Below are positions 23,301 to 35,247 of a DNA stretch of 64,000 nucleotides, piece after piece (the first letter of the stretch is position 1; each line of letters opens with the position of its first letter). The translations under genes and the position numbers were made by a program. Below the pieces are notes generated by a model, which searched no databases, was not told the DNA's origin, and saw only the letters and a list, made by a program, of their open reading frames with translations. Source of the DNA: Rhizaria sp. SCN 62-66 (Eukaryota; Rhizaria, unplaced). The stretch spans positions 26,557 to 90,556 of the forward strand of contig MEDY01000074.1 of NCBI GenBank assembly GCA_001724265.1, written 5' to 3'.

Positions 23301-24511
23301 CGACTCCGCAGCAGCAGAAGAACCACAGCAAGAAAGAGCGCGAGACCGCCGATTCCGCAGCGGCCGCCGCTGCTGCCGCTGCCGCCGCTGCTGCCGCTGC
23401 CGCCGCTGCTTCTGCTCTCAACGGCCCGGCTGTGCAGTCGCCGTAGCTCCAACCACAGCCGCAGTCGCGGTCGCAGGAGTTTTCGCTGACACAGGCGTTC
23501 ACCTTCTCGCAGCTGGCTCTGTCCCAAGGCCTGGACGACGGCGCGGACGCCGCCTACGCCGCTGCCGCCGCTGCCGAGGCCGAGGCTGAGGCGCAGGCGC
23601 AGGCAAGCGCGGCGCCAGAGTCTGGACGCCGTGTGCACAGTCGCAAACGTGCGTCGCAGGGTGCGTCTAGGCTCGCGGGCGCTGCTGCGGCTCCGGCGGC
23701 GGCGGCGGTCGAGGATGAGGAGGAGGAGGATGGTGAAGGTAAGGTCGAGACTGAGCCGGATGCTGATGCCAAGGCTGACGCGAGGGCTGAGCGCAAGCGT
23801 GCCAAGCGTGCCCGCAAGAGCTTGCTTGCTGCTGCCGCCGCTACTGATGCTGCTGCTGCCGCCGCGCGTGCTGCGGAGATTGCTCGGGCATATGACGAGA
23901 GCGGTCGCAGGGCGTATCCTCGTGGCGATCCTCTTGTCGAGCTCCCGCGTGCGCGCAACGACGCCCCTCTGGACCTCAGCGAGTGGGGCATCTTTCCCGC
24001 CGAGTCCGCGGCCGCCGGCAGCGTTGGCGGCGCGTGCGCGTATAAGCCGGTGCCGGGTTTCTCGACCGAGCTGCTGCCGCTGGCGCCGATGCTGCAGTAC
24101 GTGCCTGGCGAGGGTCACTGCGTTGACGCGGCCGCGCTCGCGCGCCTCCGCGCTGGCGGCCCGCGCGCGCAGCTGGCGCTGGTGCAGCGCGCGCTGGAGG
24201 GCTACCCCGCGAACGAAGTGGGCGTGGCCGATGCAGCGCGGGTGTACCACGACTGGATCGCGCCCGCGACCAGCAGTGCCATTATCGGCGCCGTGTCTGC
24301 GTGTGACTATAGCGCGGTGTACGCGCGCTACTGGGCGCGCGTTGATGTGTTGTGCCGCGTTGAGGCCACAATGGGCCGCGTCATGGAGCCCAGCCGCGCT
24401 GCTGTGCGCAAGCTGGTGTTGGCGTTGAGTGAGGCGAATAAGGCACTCTGTGTTGTCGCCACGTTCCACGCTCAATCGCTGGCTCAGGGACCGGTGGGGG
24501 GCAAAGCGTGA
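20366..24511 (+). CDS. Ala/Ser/Lys-rich, probably nuclear protein with three in-frame UAG codons
   Basis: One exon from ATG 20366 to TGA at 24509-24511 gives 1381 residues if three TAG triplets (codons 109, 967, 1027) are sense. The reading frame is the same before and after each. The N-terminus (MSDASTTSSRAMSSS, then a non-repetitive NFDLYGSGITFNDLFDEL) is followed by about 850 residues of Ser, Ala, Lys and Asp repeats with many KSSSK-like basic clusters, and Ala/Lys-rich helices near residues 870-960. Basic RKRAKRARKS near residue 1150 is a plausible nuclear localisation signal. Residues about 1171-1381 are compact and well composed, with DLSEWGIF, FSTELLPLAPMLQYV and VYHDWIAP, and look like a folded domain. 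I do not recognise it. Because this domain lies after all three UAG codons, readthrough must be efficient if it is to be made. Confidence 0.8.
20690..20692 (+). other. in-frame UAG sense codon
   Basis: The context is VGGAVG-UAG-FPSSTAS, codon 109 of the gene starting at 20366. Confidence 0.88.
23264..23266 (+). other. in-frame UAG sense codon
   Basis: The context is TAAAAAS-UAG-DDVSDSDND, codon 967; the acidic Ser/Asp-rich style continues across it. Confidence 0.9.
23444..23446 (+). other. in-frame UAG sense codon
   Basis: The context is PAVQSP-UAG-LQPQPQSRSQ, codon 1027; Gln-rich sequence lies on both sides. Confidence 0.9.
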
Positions 24512-25609
24512 CTTGTGGGTGAAATTACTCTCAAAAGGTTGTAATGTGGTTGGCATGATGTAAAGAAATGATACTTAAACATTATTTAAATACTTAGTCC
24601 AAAAGTGGCCAGTGGTATGAAGTAAAAGTCAACGAGGCAGCGACTACGCGGCCACTTGAAAATCTCGGTTTAATCGTCATGTTGAATGAATAAACGAAGG
24701 TTAGAAATACGCTAGCTGTAGTATTGCACGTGTATAGGGGTGTTCTTTTGTATTGATGAAGAAAAATTTGCGCGTGCCCATTTATCTCTCTCTAGACATT
24801 CAAAACATATCATGTTGTCCTGGCCAGCACAAAAAAAAAAGTCGGAATTCTAGAGTATCTCAGGATGGTTTTGCATGACAACAAATTAACTAAAATATCC
24901 ACACATAATTTCTACCAAAACTGTTGACGTCGTGGTTTTATATTATTATATTTTTGTGCTGCACTGCGAGGTCCGCTTTTGTCGCTAATCTATCGAACTG
25001 TCCTTCAGCTCTTGACTGGCCTTAGGTTGAATCAGGAATATCTGTCAAAGTGTGGTTGGCATGGGACAAAATGCAATGTAGTCAGATGTTTCACGCGTGT
25101 TTCACTCTATATCTGCCAATTATATCGTAGATCATTCATTACTTGATGTCCGCACGCGTAGGGAGCGCGACATGACCGGGTCTTGGCCTCAAGTCGTTTG
25201 AAGGATCCTACTAAGTTTCTGCATCGTAATTCCAGCCTCCTGGACGTATGCAGTTCATTTTATAGCAATGCCAACATGATCATACGTGTTATGTTTGTTG
25301 TCGTTAAATTATATGATTAGATGTCTCCACGATATTGTTCTGTAGGCTTGGATGTTCTTGGGAACCAGACACGTGCTACCTCCTTCGTGCGCAACTCACG
25401 ATGCATCAGATTTCATCCTTTATTCATGCATCTAACGCAATGCAGCGCCGCTCATTTGTACCTCACTCGTTTTAACACTGCAATCATACTTGGATTTCTT
25501 AGAACACCGTCTTATACAGTCGGTGTCGTCATCCCCACTCAGCCTAGTCCCTGTTCCGTCGCGCGTCGGAGCCCCCGTCCAACCAAAGTCGTCGCGGCAA
25601 GCCCGCTTC
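24512..25609. other. AT-rich intergenic region
   Basis: About 1.1 kb lies between two plus-strand genes. It must hold the 3' end of the three-UAG gene and the promoter of the ankyrin-like gene. The frame of the latter is open back to 25436 but has no ATG there. No RNA gene or other coding island is recognised. Confidence 0.4.
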
Positions 25610-27907
25610 ATGTCCTCTCCTCGCGCCGCCGCTGTCCCCGCAGCCGCGCTGTCTCTTGCCCCATTATCCCTTGACACGCCTCCCGTCGCGCGTGCGGCCG
25701 CACCCGCCGCGTCCGCCGCGTCTGCCTCTGACTCCAAGCCCAACAAGTCCAAGTTGCCCACCTCGGTTCTGGAGCTCTTCTACGGCCCCGCGGCGGGCGA
25801 CCCCATTGCGTTCCGCTCTCTCTGGGCCGCCGCGCTGTGTGACGGCGATGACGACCTGGTTCACGACGCCATCGCCGTCACCGACGCCGTCACCCGCCTC
25901 CTCGCCCGCGCGCCAGTACTGGCTCTGACCGCACCTGCCGCAACCCCAGACCCCGCCGCGCCGGCCCTTGCCCCCGAACTCGGTTCCGCAGACGCACCTT
26001 TGCTCGTGCCCGCCGCTGCGGACGTTGCACTAGTCGCCAACACGCATCTCTCCGCCGCCGATGCCGACGCGTACGCGGCCGCTGCTGAACGTGTCGCCGC
26101 CGCACGCGCCAACGCCGCGACCGACAACCCCACAGCTGGCGCGGTCCCTGGCTCGCCCGACGTCGCGCCCGCCTACCCGCGCGTGCGCTGCAACGCCGAC
26201 GGCACTGGCCCCGCTTTGTTTCCGGCTGTTCTCGCCGATGCACTTGTAGCTTACGTCACCGCAACAGCCGCACCTGGATCAACTCTCGCGGACGTCGCCG
26301 CCGCTGCCTCCGCCGCTGCCGCTGCCAAGGACGCCGCGGCGGCGCAGGACGTGTTCGACGCCGTGGCTACCGCCGTGGCCGGCCCGTTCCCTGTCGTCAG
26401 CGCCAATCCAGCATCAGCTGCAGCAGCGGGGCGTTGGCGTTGGTCTTCTGCGTTCCTTTGGTCCCTGGCGACCCACCGCGCGCTGTACGACCGCCCCCTG
26501 ACTAGCGGCGACTGCGTCGTGACCCGCGTCGCCCTGTCAGGCCAGGCGCGCACACTTGCGCTGCTGCTGCGGCTGCCGTGGAGCCGTCCCGATGCCGCCG
26601 ACCGCGCGCTCCGCCGCACTCCGCTCAACGCCGCCGTGCGCGCCGTCCAGGGCCCCGCGCGCCGCGTGCCGACCGCGCAACGGGCGCACCTGGACCGCAT
26701 GCCGCACGCCTACGCCTGGATTACCACCACGACGCGTGAGCGCGCGACGGAGGCGGACCGCGCGGCGGGCGCGGCTGTGGACGAGGACGGGATGGTAGTC
26801 CGCGAGCTTCTCTCCCCGCCGCCGCTCACACGGCCCGCGTTTGAGTGGCGAGTCGGGGACCTGGGCGCCGGCAGCAGCAGCGGGAAAAAGCCCAAGAAGT
26901 CCCCTGAGGCGCCCCGCTCGCGGCTGACTGATCTCTTCGAAGCCATCTGCGTGCTGGCGCTGCACGGTGCGCGGCTTGACATCAAGGACCGCACGGGAAC
27001 CACTCCACTCGACGCGGTGCCGGCGAACTCTCTGTACCGCCTCGCGCGGTGGGCGCTGCGGCTGGGGCTCATCAAGGCCCGCGTGCGCGCGTTCACCGTC
27101 GCACGCGCGCTCCAGGCCGCGCTGGGTGCTGCGCTGGGGTTATGCTCGACCGAGTCTAGCGAGCAGTGGGCGCCGCCGACCGAGCCCGGCCGCGTGCCGA
27201 TCGCCGCTGTGCGGGCAGGCGCTGGGTGGGCCGTCGCGGAGGACACGCGGGATAAGCTGGCGAAGCGCGCCAACGGGTTCCGTATCGGCGGCATCAGCAA
27301 CAACTTCAACTCGGCCGCCAAGGCCGCGGCGAAGGCAACTGAGAAGCCCGTCACTGTGCGCCTCGCTGCGCTTGCCGGCGCCGCGCCTGACCCACGCAAG
27401 AGCTCAAACAGCAACAGCAACAGTATCAACGGGAGTAATGGGCCGAGCGCGAGCCCGCGCGCGTCGCCGGGCCGCAGTGCCAGTGTTGCAAGCACGGGCG
27501 GCACGGGCACCATGACTCTGCTGACGACGGCCGCGAGCGTGGCCAGCAAGGCGCAGCGCAAGGAGGCCAAGCACGCGCGCCGCGAAGGGCGCAACTCCGA
27601 CGCGGACTGCGCGGGTCCCGCTGGCGGCGGCGGCGGCGGGGACGGGGATGGCGACGAGGACGCCCCTGAGCGCGGCAGAGCGGGCGCGGCGCTGATGCCG
27701 CACGGCGCCATGAGTGGCGACGCCGCCGAGGCCGCCGTGGCCGCGGTGGAGGACGGATGGGCGCTGGCCGGTGACGCTGGGGACATGGTGACCGTGGTGA
27801 CTCGGCTGGTGTTGTCGTACGCGGCGCAGGATAAGTACGAGGCGGACAGCAAACTGCCTTCCAAGCTGCCGTCAACCATGCTGCAGCCTCTCATGGGCAA
27901 TCTGTGA
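25610..27907 (+). CDS. Ala-rich protein with ankyrin-like repeat, function unknown
   Basis: One exon of 765 residues ends TGA; ATG 25610 is the first in frame. After an Ala/Pro-rich N-terminus, SVLELFYGPAAGDPIAFRSL (near residue 46) and ALYDRPLTSGDCVV (near residue 290) look structured. Near residues 440-475, LFEAICVLALHGARLDIKD followed by GTTPLDAV is a good single ankyrin-repeat signature, and earlier helical pairs (LALLLRLPWSRPDAADRALR with TPLNAAV) may be a diverged repeat. The C-terminal third is low complexity (Asn/Ser then Ala/Gly/Asp), and the end, MVTVVTRLVLSYAAQDKYEA, is a possible helix. Probably a protein-interaction protein. Similar architecture is common and I assign no specific family. 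No in-frame TAG is present. Confidence 0.75.
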   Translation: MSSPRAAAVPAAALSLAPLSLDTPPVARAAAPAASAASASDSKPNKSKLPTSVLELFYGPAAGDPIAFRSLWAAALCDGDDDLVHDAIAVTDAVTRLLARAPVLALTAPAATPDPAAPALAPELGSADAPLLVPAAADVALVANTHLSAADADAYAAAAERVAAARANAATDNPTAGAVPGSPDVAPAYPRVRCNADGTGPALFPAVLADALVAYVTATAAPGSTLADVAAAASAAAAAKDAAAAQDVFDAVATAVAGPFPVVSANPASAAAAGRWRWSSAFLWSLATHRALYDRPLTSGDCVVTRVALSGQARTLALLLRLPWSRPDAADRALRRTPLNAAVRAVQGPARRVPTAQRAHLDRMPHAYAWITTTTRERATEADRAAGAAVDEDGMVVRELLSPPPLTRPAFEWRVGDLGAGSSSGKKPKKSPEAPRSRLTDLFEAICVLALHGARLDIKDRTGTTPLDAVPANSLYRLARWALRLGLIKARVRAFTVARALQAALGAALGLCSTESSEQWAPPTEPGRVPIAAVRAGAGWAVAEDTRDKLAKRANGFRIGGISNNFNSAAKAAAKATEKPVTVRLAALAGAAPDPRKSSNSNSNSINGSNGPSASPRASPGRSASVASTGGTGTMTLLTTAASVASKAQRKEAKHARREGRNSDADCAGPAGGGGGGDGDGDEDAPERGRAGAALMPHGAMSGDAAEAAVAAVEDGWALAGDAGDMVTVVTRLVLSYAAQDKYEADSKLPSKLPSTMLQPLMGNL

Positions 27908-29534
27908 CGGGGTGTTGTTTGTTTGGAGTTAGCAAGGCAGAATGTGTGCAATGTGTATTAGAGGAGTTGGGCGGAGTCTGTTGCACGCCAGTGACACTGT
28001 GTAACGGAGAAGTATTTGGGACTGAAGATTACGACACATATATCGACTACTTGTATGAAATAATGTGATTATCATCCGTATCATTAATAACTTGAGGTTT
28101 AATAAACTGTACTATCATTACAAAAATCTTGTTAAGAGTCATTTGTTGATGAAAGCGCTGTTTGTGTATTGTTGCGAATTGCACCGCTAACGAGGCCATA
28201 AAAAGATACAATGCGATATGACTGACGCTGTGTATAGATGTTCATGGCAACCAGCATTAGCACCAAGACCAACGGCTTGAAAATAATCATGTTCGAAACA
28301 AGTCGACAAACTAGTCAGGGGTCTGACGCCTGTGAAGAAAGAGAATGGTGAAGAGAAGAGCGAATATGTGAGTTGCAAAAAGGGAGATTGCCAAGTGGAG
28401 AAAGAAATGTGTTGTGGATAGAAAGGAATCAGACAAAACTTAAGGCTCAGCAGATTATATCGCGCCATCACCAGGGCTCCACGCACAACCCAAGCGCACC
28501 TGACCCGCAGGACAGGGAACCAGAGGGGGAAGCAAAGGCAACAACCGACACGTTTTTAAGTACCATGCATGTAAATTATCATCATTTAGCTATCAGGTGT
28601 GGGCATTTCATCAAGACACCTTGTTAAGAAGCGTACCTTAAAGAGAATGACCTTCGTCAACGAGCAAGCGCCGTAGGCGAAGAGTCAACACCTCAGCACA
28701 TTGAGTGCGTTACTGGCAAGAAGACGAGCTACAAAGTCTATTTAGGAAAAAGATAGAGTGAAGAATGTCAGAGAGAATAGAGTGAGAGCTTATCGAATGG
28801 AGCTACAGGAGAGCGGCTCTGAAAGGGTGAAAATGTTGAGAAAGGATCAGAAGTACTTATACCTCGGCATATCCCCCGAGCTCTGATGAGGGCGAATCGA
28901 AATCCACACACCCCACCAGAGACGAGTCGGATGATCTGACCATGCATGTGTATTTTAAGTGGTTTCATCATATCAACAGCAAACCAGGAAGGGGCACAAA
29001 GGTCGCAACTCACCGTTAAGAGAAGCTGCTGCAGTTGGCTGGTCAACCAGTTCGAAAACGTACCTCGATATCACGCCCACCGACTGCCTTTGGAAGCGTA
29101 TACGAAATAAAGAAATGAACAAGAGTACCTGTTCAATTCATATCAGCGCGCAAAACACTATTCCAGGCAGTCAGTGCTGAGTTTGGATGTGTGAAAGATC
29201 GACCCCAAATGTGGCGCATCTGACAGAGTCTCGCCCACACTCGCGGCCTAACTTTATGCTGACTGTGGGCAATCAACCAAGAGATTCGTCGAAATACATC
29301 ATGTTCAAGTGCAATCTCGGTGATCTTGGAATTAAAAGTGATGGTTTTGTATTAACGAATGAATGTTGTTTGTGTCTAGAGTATAAGTTATTCATTTAAA
29401 GCAAATCCTGGCCCGCAAATCCCACTTAAGTGGTCTGCGTGACTTGGAGTTACTCCTGTGACTACGCAGACTGAGCATCCGCGCAGCTCAGCTTGTTTCA
29501 TTTCTATTTTTTCTCGCGCCACCCAGCGGCCCAT
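27908..29534. other. long AT-rich convergent intergenic region
   Basis: About 1.6 kb lies between the 3' ends of the ankyrin-like gene (+) and the FG-repeat gene (-). It is the largest gap in the window. Short open frames occur on both strands, but none has the GC-rich codon usage of the neighbours. I see no tRNA, rRNA or transposon signature. Confidence 0.4.
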
Positions 29535-32516
29535 TCACCGACGGCCCTTCATGGGCGCGCGCGAGCCCGCCGCGGTCTTGGACGCCGAAAAAAAACCCGC
29601 CCCCGCCCCAGTATTCGCGCCGCCGAAGCTGCTCCCGGTCGCGCCGAATGCGGCGGGCTTGTGGGGCGTATTGGCCCCACCGAACGCGCCACCACCGCCG
29701 AAGCCGCCCGCGGCCGGGGCGGGGGCGCCGAACGCGGGCGCCGTCGCCCCGAACGCGGGCGCAGCAGCAGGCGCAGCGCCGAACGCGGGGGCGGGGGCGC
29801 GGAACACGGGCGCCGGTGCACCAAACGCAGGAGCGGGGGCGCCGAACGCGGGGGCCGCGGCGCCGAATGAGCCGGGGGCGGGCTTAGCGCCGAAAGACGT
29901 GGCGGGGGCGCCGAACGCCGCGGGCGCGGGCGCCGCGGCACCGAAAGCAGCGGGCTTCACGCCGAACGCCGTGGCAGCAGCAGCGGGGGCACCGAAGGCG
30001 TTCGCGGCGGCGGCGGGAGCGCCAAACGCGCTCGCTGCGGCCGGGGCGCCAAAGGAGTTCGCTGCGGCCGGAGCGCTGAAGGCTGAGGCGGCGGCGGGGG
30101 CAGCGCCAAACGCTGCGGGTGCGGCGGCGCCGAACGCGGGCGCGGCGGCACCGAACGCAGGCGCAGCGGCGGCGGGGGCAGCGCCGAATGTGGCACCGAA
30201 GGCCAAGGGCTGGGCGGGGGCGCCGAAGGCAGTTGCAGGCGCAGTCGCAGGGGCTTGGACGCCAAACGCGGTCGCAGGCGCCTGTCCGAAACCGGGGGCC
30301 GCGGCGGGGGCGCCAAAGGCAGCGGGCTTGGGGGCACCAGCGGCGGCGGCGCCGAAGGAGAAAGCTGGCGCAGGCGCAGTGGCGGCAGCGGCGGGCGCGG
30401 AGACGCCGAATGCAGGGGGCTGGGCTGTTGGGGCGGCGGCGGCACCGAAGGAAAAGGACTGCTGTGCAGGCGCGACGGCAGAGGCGGGCGCCGAGGGTGG
30501 GATTGCGGCAGGTGGCGCAGCGGCGCCGAACGCAAAGCCGCCGCCAGCAGCAGGAGCAGGAGCAGGAGCAGGAGCGGCGGCAGGTGCGGCGCCGCCGAAG
30601 CTGAAGCCGGTGGCGGGCGGAGCAGTAGCAGCAGCGGCGGCGGGCACAGTGGATTTGGCCCCGAAAGAGAACCCACCAGCAGCAGCGGGCGCGGGCGCAG
30701 CGGTAGCGGCTGCGGTGGCGGCGGGCGCAGAGGAGCCAAACGAGAAGGTCGTTGCAGGGGCGAGGCCCGGTGCAGGCGTCGTCGGCGCAGCACCAGCAGC
30801 ACCAGCACCAGCAGTAGCAGCCGTGTTGCCGGCGACGATGGGCTGGATGCCGAACTTGAACCCACCGGACGCCGCCGCGGGCGCTGCAGCAGTAGCGGGG
30901 GCAGCAGCAGCAACAGCCGCAGCAGCGGGGGCAGCGGCGGCCGCAGCGGCCGTGGCGGTGTCGGTCGCAGCAGGCTTGGCCGCTCCAAAGCTGAACGTCG
31001 GCTTCGAGGCTGTGGGCGACGTGGCAGTTGTGGCCGCATTCGTCGCCGTCGCCGTCGCCGTCGTCGTCGCAGCAGCAGTGGCGTCCGCGGGCTTCGCTGC
31101 GCCAAAGCTAAACTTGGGTGCCGCAGTCGCCGTTGCAGGCGCAGCATCGGGCGACGCCGCCGCGGCAGCAGCAGTGGCAGAGCTGTTGGACGCAGCGCCA
31201 GCAGGCTTGGTGGTGCCAAAGCTAAACGCGGGCTTCGCAGCCGCCGCGGTCTCAGCCGGCTTTGCTGCAGCGTCAGCAGTCTTTGCTGCGGCCGAGTCAG
31301 CGGCCTCAGTCGTCGTGGCAGCAGCGGTGGCGGCGGCGGGCTTGGGCGAACCAAACGAGAACGCAGACTTGGCAGCAGGCGTAACCGCAGGCGCAGTCGC
31401 CGTGGCCGTGGCCAGGGCATCACCCGTGGCGGCTGGCGCTAGCGTAGAGGCAGTTTTCGCCGCCGCAGCAGCAGCAGCAGCCGCGAGTGCCTGCAGACCA
31501 GTGCCAGGCTCGCGGCGGCCGCCCGACCCGGCCGCGCCGCCCACAGCGCCCGCGGCCCCCGCGGCGCCGGAGCCGTCGTTCTCCGGTGAGCGCCGCAGCA
31601 GCCTGTCAATTGCATCACTCGCGCGCGCGGCCAAGCTCGCTTCGCTGGCGGCGGACGGCTGCGGTGCGGCGCCGCCGGCGGCGGCGTCGGCAGCGGCCTC
31701 GGCGGCGCTGGCGGCGGCGCCGGAGGCTGTGAGCGCGAGCTTCGGACGCGTCAGTGCGCTGGCGCGGGCACCGAGGCTAAGCACGGCAACCGCGGCGGCC
31801 TCGGCGGCGGCGGCGGCGGCGGCGGGCTCGGCGCCGTCGGCCGCGGTGGCCGTCGCTGTTGAGGTGCGGCGTGCAGGCAGCGGCAGCGGGAGCGAGAGCC
31901 GCTGAAGCGATGACAGCGAGGCACGGCGCATCAGCGCAGGCGCAGCGGCGCGCGGAGCGGGCGGCTGCGGCATCGCAAGCGCGACAACTGCGAACGAGTC
32001 ATCAGCCTCGTCATCATCATCGTCGGTGTCGTCGTTGTCATCGCGCTTGCTGTTGTTGCTGCCGCGGCGCGGGGCAGTCTTGTCCTTGTCGCCGTCCTTG
32101 TCGACCGCAGCTCTACTGCTCGCAGCCACCGCGGCAACAGCAGTCTCTTGACTGGCGTCGGCCGCGTCAAACTCGGCGTCGGCGTTCGCGTCGGTGGACG
32201 CAGGGGGCGCAGGTGACCGCGAGCGGGACGAGGGCCGGCGCACTCGCTTGGCCGAGTGCGCAAGCGTGCCCGTGGCGGGGCGGCGCGGCCGAGACCGCGG
32301 CCCGCTACCAGTCCCGTCACCAGCGCCAGTGCCCGTGCCCGAGGCGGCGCCGGCGCTGCTTGCGGTACTGTGCGTCGGCGAGGGCGGGGTCCGGTCCCCG
32401 TCGCCGTCACTCTCGGCGTCGGTCGCGGCGTCTGTGGCCGCGTCCGCGTCAGCTTCAGTGCTGGTCACGGAACCCTCCTCGCTGTTGTCGGCCTCGGTCA
32501 CCTCTTCGTCCTCGTA

Positions 32517-32547
<31 letters not shown>

Positions 32548-33956
32548 ATGGACTCGTCGTCGTTGTTTGACTCGTAGTCGTCGTCGCTGCTGCGGCCTAG
32601 GGCGGCACCAGCGCGCGCGCGCGCGCTGGCCCTGGCCGCCGCGTCCGCCGCCACCGCCGCGGCGTCCCGGCCCAGCTGCACCGCCCCGGCCAGCTCGCCC
32701 GAGGCCGACGCACGGCGGCGGCGGCGGCGACGGTGACGGCGAACGCTGCTGTCCGCACCCTCACCGCCTTCGCCGCTCTCGACCGACGCGCCAGCGAATG
32801 CGCTGCCGCGGCCGCTGCCGCTGCCGCTGCTGCTGCCGCCGGCGCCGGCGCCGGTGGCTGCGGGACGCTTGCGGCTCGCTTGAGAGTGCGACTGCGCCTT
32901 GGTAGCGCTGCGCTGTGTCGCACTGCTGCGCTGTGACGCTGCAGCGGGCGTGATAACCACGCGGTCCCGACCCTGTTGCTGCTGTTGTTGCTGAAGCTGC
33001 TGCTGTTGCTGCTGCTGCAGGAGCTCAACATGCATGAGCGTCGACCCAGTCAGACCGCCCAGCCCAAACCCCAGTGCGCTCGCGCTGTATCCGCCAGCGC
33101 TGTGACGCATCGAGTGGGACAGTCCAGAGTAACCGCCACCTAACGCGCCGTGACCATAGCCTCCCGCAGCGGCGGCAGCAGCGGCGGCGGCGGCGTATTT
33201 GTCAAGAGTGACGTCCAAGGTCGCGTCAAGCGCGGCGGCGGCAGCGGCGGCGGCTGTGGAGCCCATATTGGAGTTAGAGTCCACACCATAACCATAATTA
33301 TAACCAAAGTTCTGACTCTGACCGTGCAACAGCGCAGCGCCGTAGGAACTGGCAAGTGGCAGTGAATCCGCGGTATGCGCAGTGTGAACTGTGGAGGCTG
33401 CGGCGGCGTGGCGCAGTGCGGCGGGCGTGGAAACGGGCAGCTGCACCGAAAGCGCGGGCGCTCCAGAGTAGGCAGGGCCGTAGCTGGTCAACGACGCGAT
33501 GCCGGTCACCTGCGGCAACGGCGCAGCAGTCTGATACCGCGCACCAACACCGACCCCCGTGACAGCGGGAGCGGTGGCACCGGGCGCGGCAAGGGGCAGC
33601 GCGGCATTCGCTGTGGAAGCGTTGATGGTGTTGTTGGTGATGTTGATGTTGCTCGCGGGTGTGTTGCTGGCAGCGTGGCCGCGACGGGTGCGCACTGTCA
33701 TGGGCGTCTGCTGCGCAATCCAAGCAAGGCTGGGCGGCGCCGTGACAGACACGCGCGCCGTGGCGGCCTTGGAGTGGGCGTGGGTCAGTGCCGCGGCCGT
33801 CGCGGCGGCGGCGGCGGCAGCGGCGGCTGCGGCGGCGGTCGCGGCAGCTTTGTCTTTAGCGGCTTTCGCGGCGACAGCGGCGCGCGCACGGGCAATCAGA
33901 ACAAACGCGCTAATGGCGACAGCCGCGGTGAGGAGAACGATAAGGGTCGTGGACAT
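29535..33956 (-). CDS. FG-repeat nucleoporin-like protein with N-terminal transmembrane segment (POM121-like layout)
   Basis: One exon from ATG 33956 to TGA gives 1473 residues. Residues about 3-21 (TLIVLLTAAVAISAFVLIA) form a clear membrane helix followed by basic residues, so the bulk should face the cytosol or nucleoplasm. The middle is disordered, with a poly-Gln stretch (near residues 310-330), an acidic Asp run near residues 470-480 and basic clusters such as RPRRPATG and KRVRRPSSRSRS that resemble nuclear localisation signals. From about residue 869 to the C-terminus come dozens of FG motifs, first as FSFG (SFGSPKP, SFGTTKP, SFGAAKP), then as FGAPA and AFGA repeats. FG repeats are the permeability-barrier element of nuclear pores. 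Membrane helix plus FG tail is the layout of vertebrate POM121; homology is not claimed, since FG repeats converge easily. The ATG used is the first in frame. Confidence 0.8.
32518..32547 (-). repeat. poly-Asp codon run
   Basis: Consecutive GAC/GAT codons on the minus strand encode an acidic run within the disordered middle of the FG-repeat protein. Confidence 0.8.
32973..33020 (-). repeat. CAG/CAA run coding Gln stretch
   Basis: Mixed CAG and CAA codons, with one Leu interruption, encode a Gln tract in the FG-repeat protein. Confidence 0.85.
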
Positions 33957-34612
33957 CGGGAGAGCGGGGGACGGCGGGCCGCCGGGCTGGCAGTCGGCGC
34001 GCACAAGTGGTGGTGAGAAATGGCCTTGTTCGGAGAGAGGCTGTCTTGAGGGGGAAATCTATAAACAACGACTAAAAATGTGCAAATATCAATAGATAAG
34101 ATGTGTGTAAGCTGGATACAATTGTTTCTCGCCCTTAAAAAGTGGTACTAGTGTGTTGCCGATTGAGAAATGAACTCGTCTGGCATCAGGGATCTCGCGC
34201 CTCAGCGCATCACCGCCAAACAGCGATCATTAAACCAAGAAAGGTTTCTGAGTCAACACGAATTATAAAGAGGATACAAATCATATAGTTCTTCTAGTTG
34301 CCAGTATTCCTAGACGTTTGACGATCATAGACATTCATACGTGAGGATAACAATCACGCCTCTCCGGAGTCTCCGCACGCTGTGAGCCGCGCCTCAGTCA
34401 ACACGAGTTTTTCGCTGAATGGGTGTTATCACGACATGTATAAGCTAAACTAGGGTATTTCTTGTTTGTGCAGTTAAAGACAGTATGTTTATTTTGTGTC
34501 TATAGAATGAAATCTGGCCAATTGGTCATATTGTCCTGAAATCGAGTCTAATGAGTAAGGTTGGTACAGTACAACGCTCATGCGTTGCAGTCTTTCTCGG
34601 ATCAAGTGGTGC
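33957..34612. other. AT-rich spacer between two minus-strand genes
   Basis: It should contain the promoter of the FG-repeat gene and the 3' region of the acidic-repeat gene. Nothing else is recognised. Confidence 0.4.
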
Positions 34613-35247
34613 TCAAAAGTCCATCTCCATCTCCATATCCAAGTCCGCATCACCCGCGGCCGCAGGCGCAGGCGCCGGAGCAGCAGCGGCGGCAGGAGCA
34701 GGAGCAGCGGCGGCAGGCGCAGGAGCAGCGGTGGCAGGAGCAGGAGCAGCGGTGGCAGGAGCGGTGGCAGGCTTGTCATCGTCTAGCCCCATATCCATAT
34801 CCATATCGAGACCCTCATCAGCCACCGGCTTGGCAGCGGGCGCGGGCGCAGGCGCAAGCGCGGGCGCAGGCGCGGGCGCAGGAGCCGCGGCAGGAGCCGC
34901 GGCAGGAGCCGCATCGAGGTCACCGTCGAGGTCCGCGTCCAAATCCATCTCTGGTTCAGCCACAGGAGCAGTCGCCGCAGGAGCAGCAGCGGCAGCGGCG
35001 GGCGCTGCGACAGCATGAGCAGGGGAAGCGGCAGCGGCGGGCGCCAGGGGTGCGGGCAGGTCTAAGTCGCCGTCGAGGTCCGCATCAAGCTCCATCTCGC
35101 CATCAGCGGCCGCAGCGGCCGCAGCGGGCGCGGCAGGCGCGGCAGGCGCAGCAGGCACGGCAGGCGCGGAGGCAGCAGCAGCGGCGGCGGGAGCAGCAGC
35201 CTTAGGACTCGCAGCAGCAGCATCAGCAGCAGCATCAGCAGCAGCAT

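Noticed and set aside
15169-24511. Pseudogenes or programmed readthrough as the cause of in-frame TAG
   Set aside because: Pseudogenes would also carry TAA, TGA and frameshifts, and splice phases would drift. Readthrough at eight sites in four genes, always TAG and never another stop, is less simple than reassignment.
27908-29534. Transposon or RNA gene in the largest spacer
   Set aside because: I saw no terminal repeats, no polymerase or transposase motifs and no tRNA-like boxes; only short AT-rich frames.
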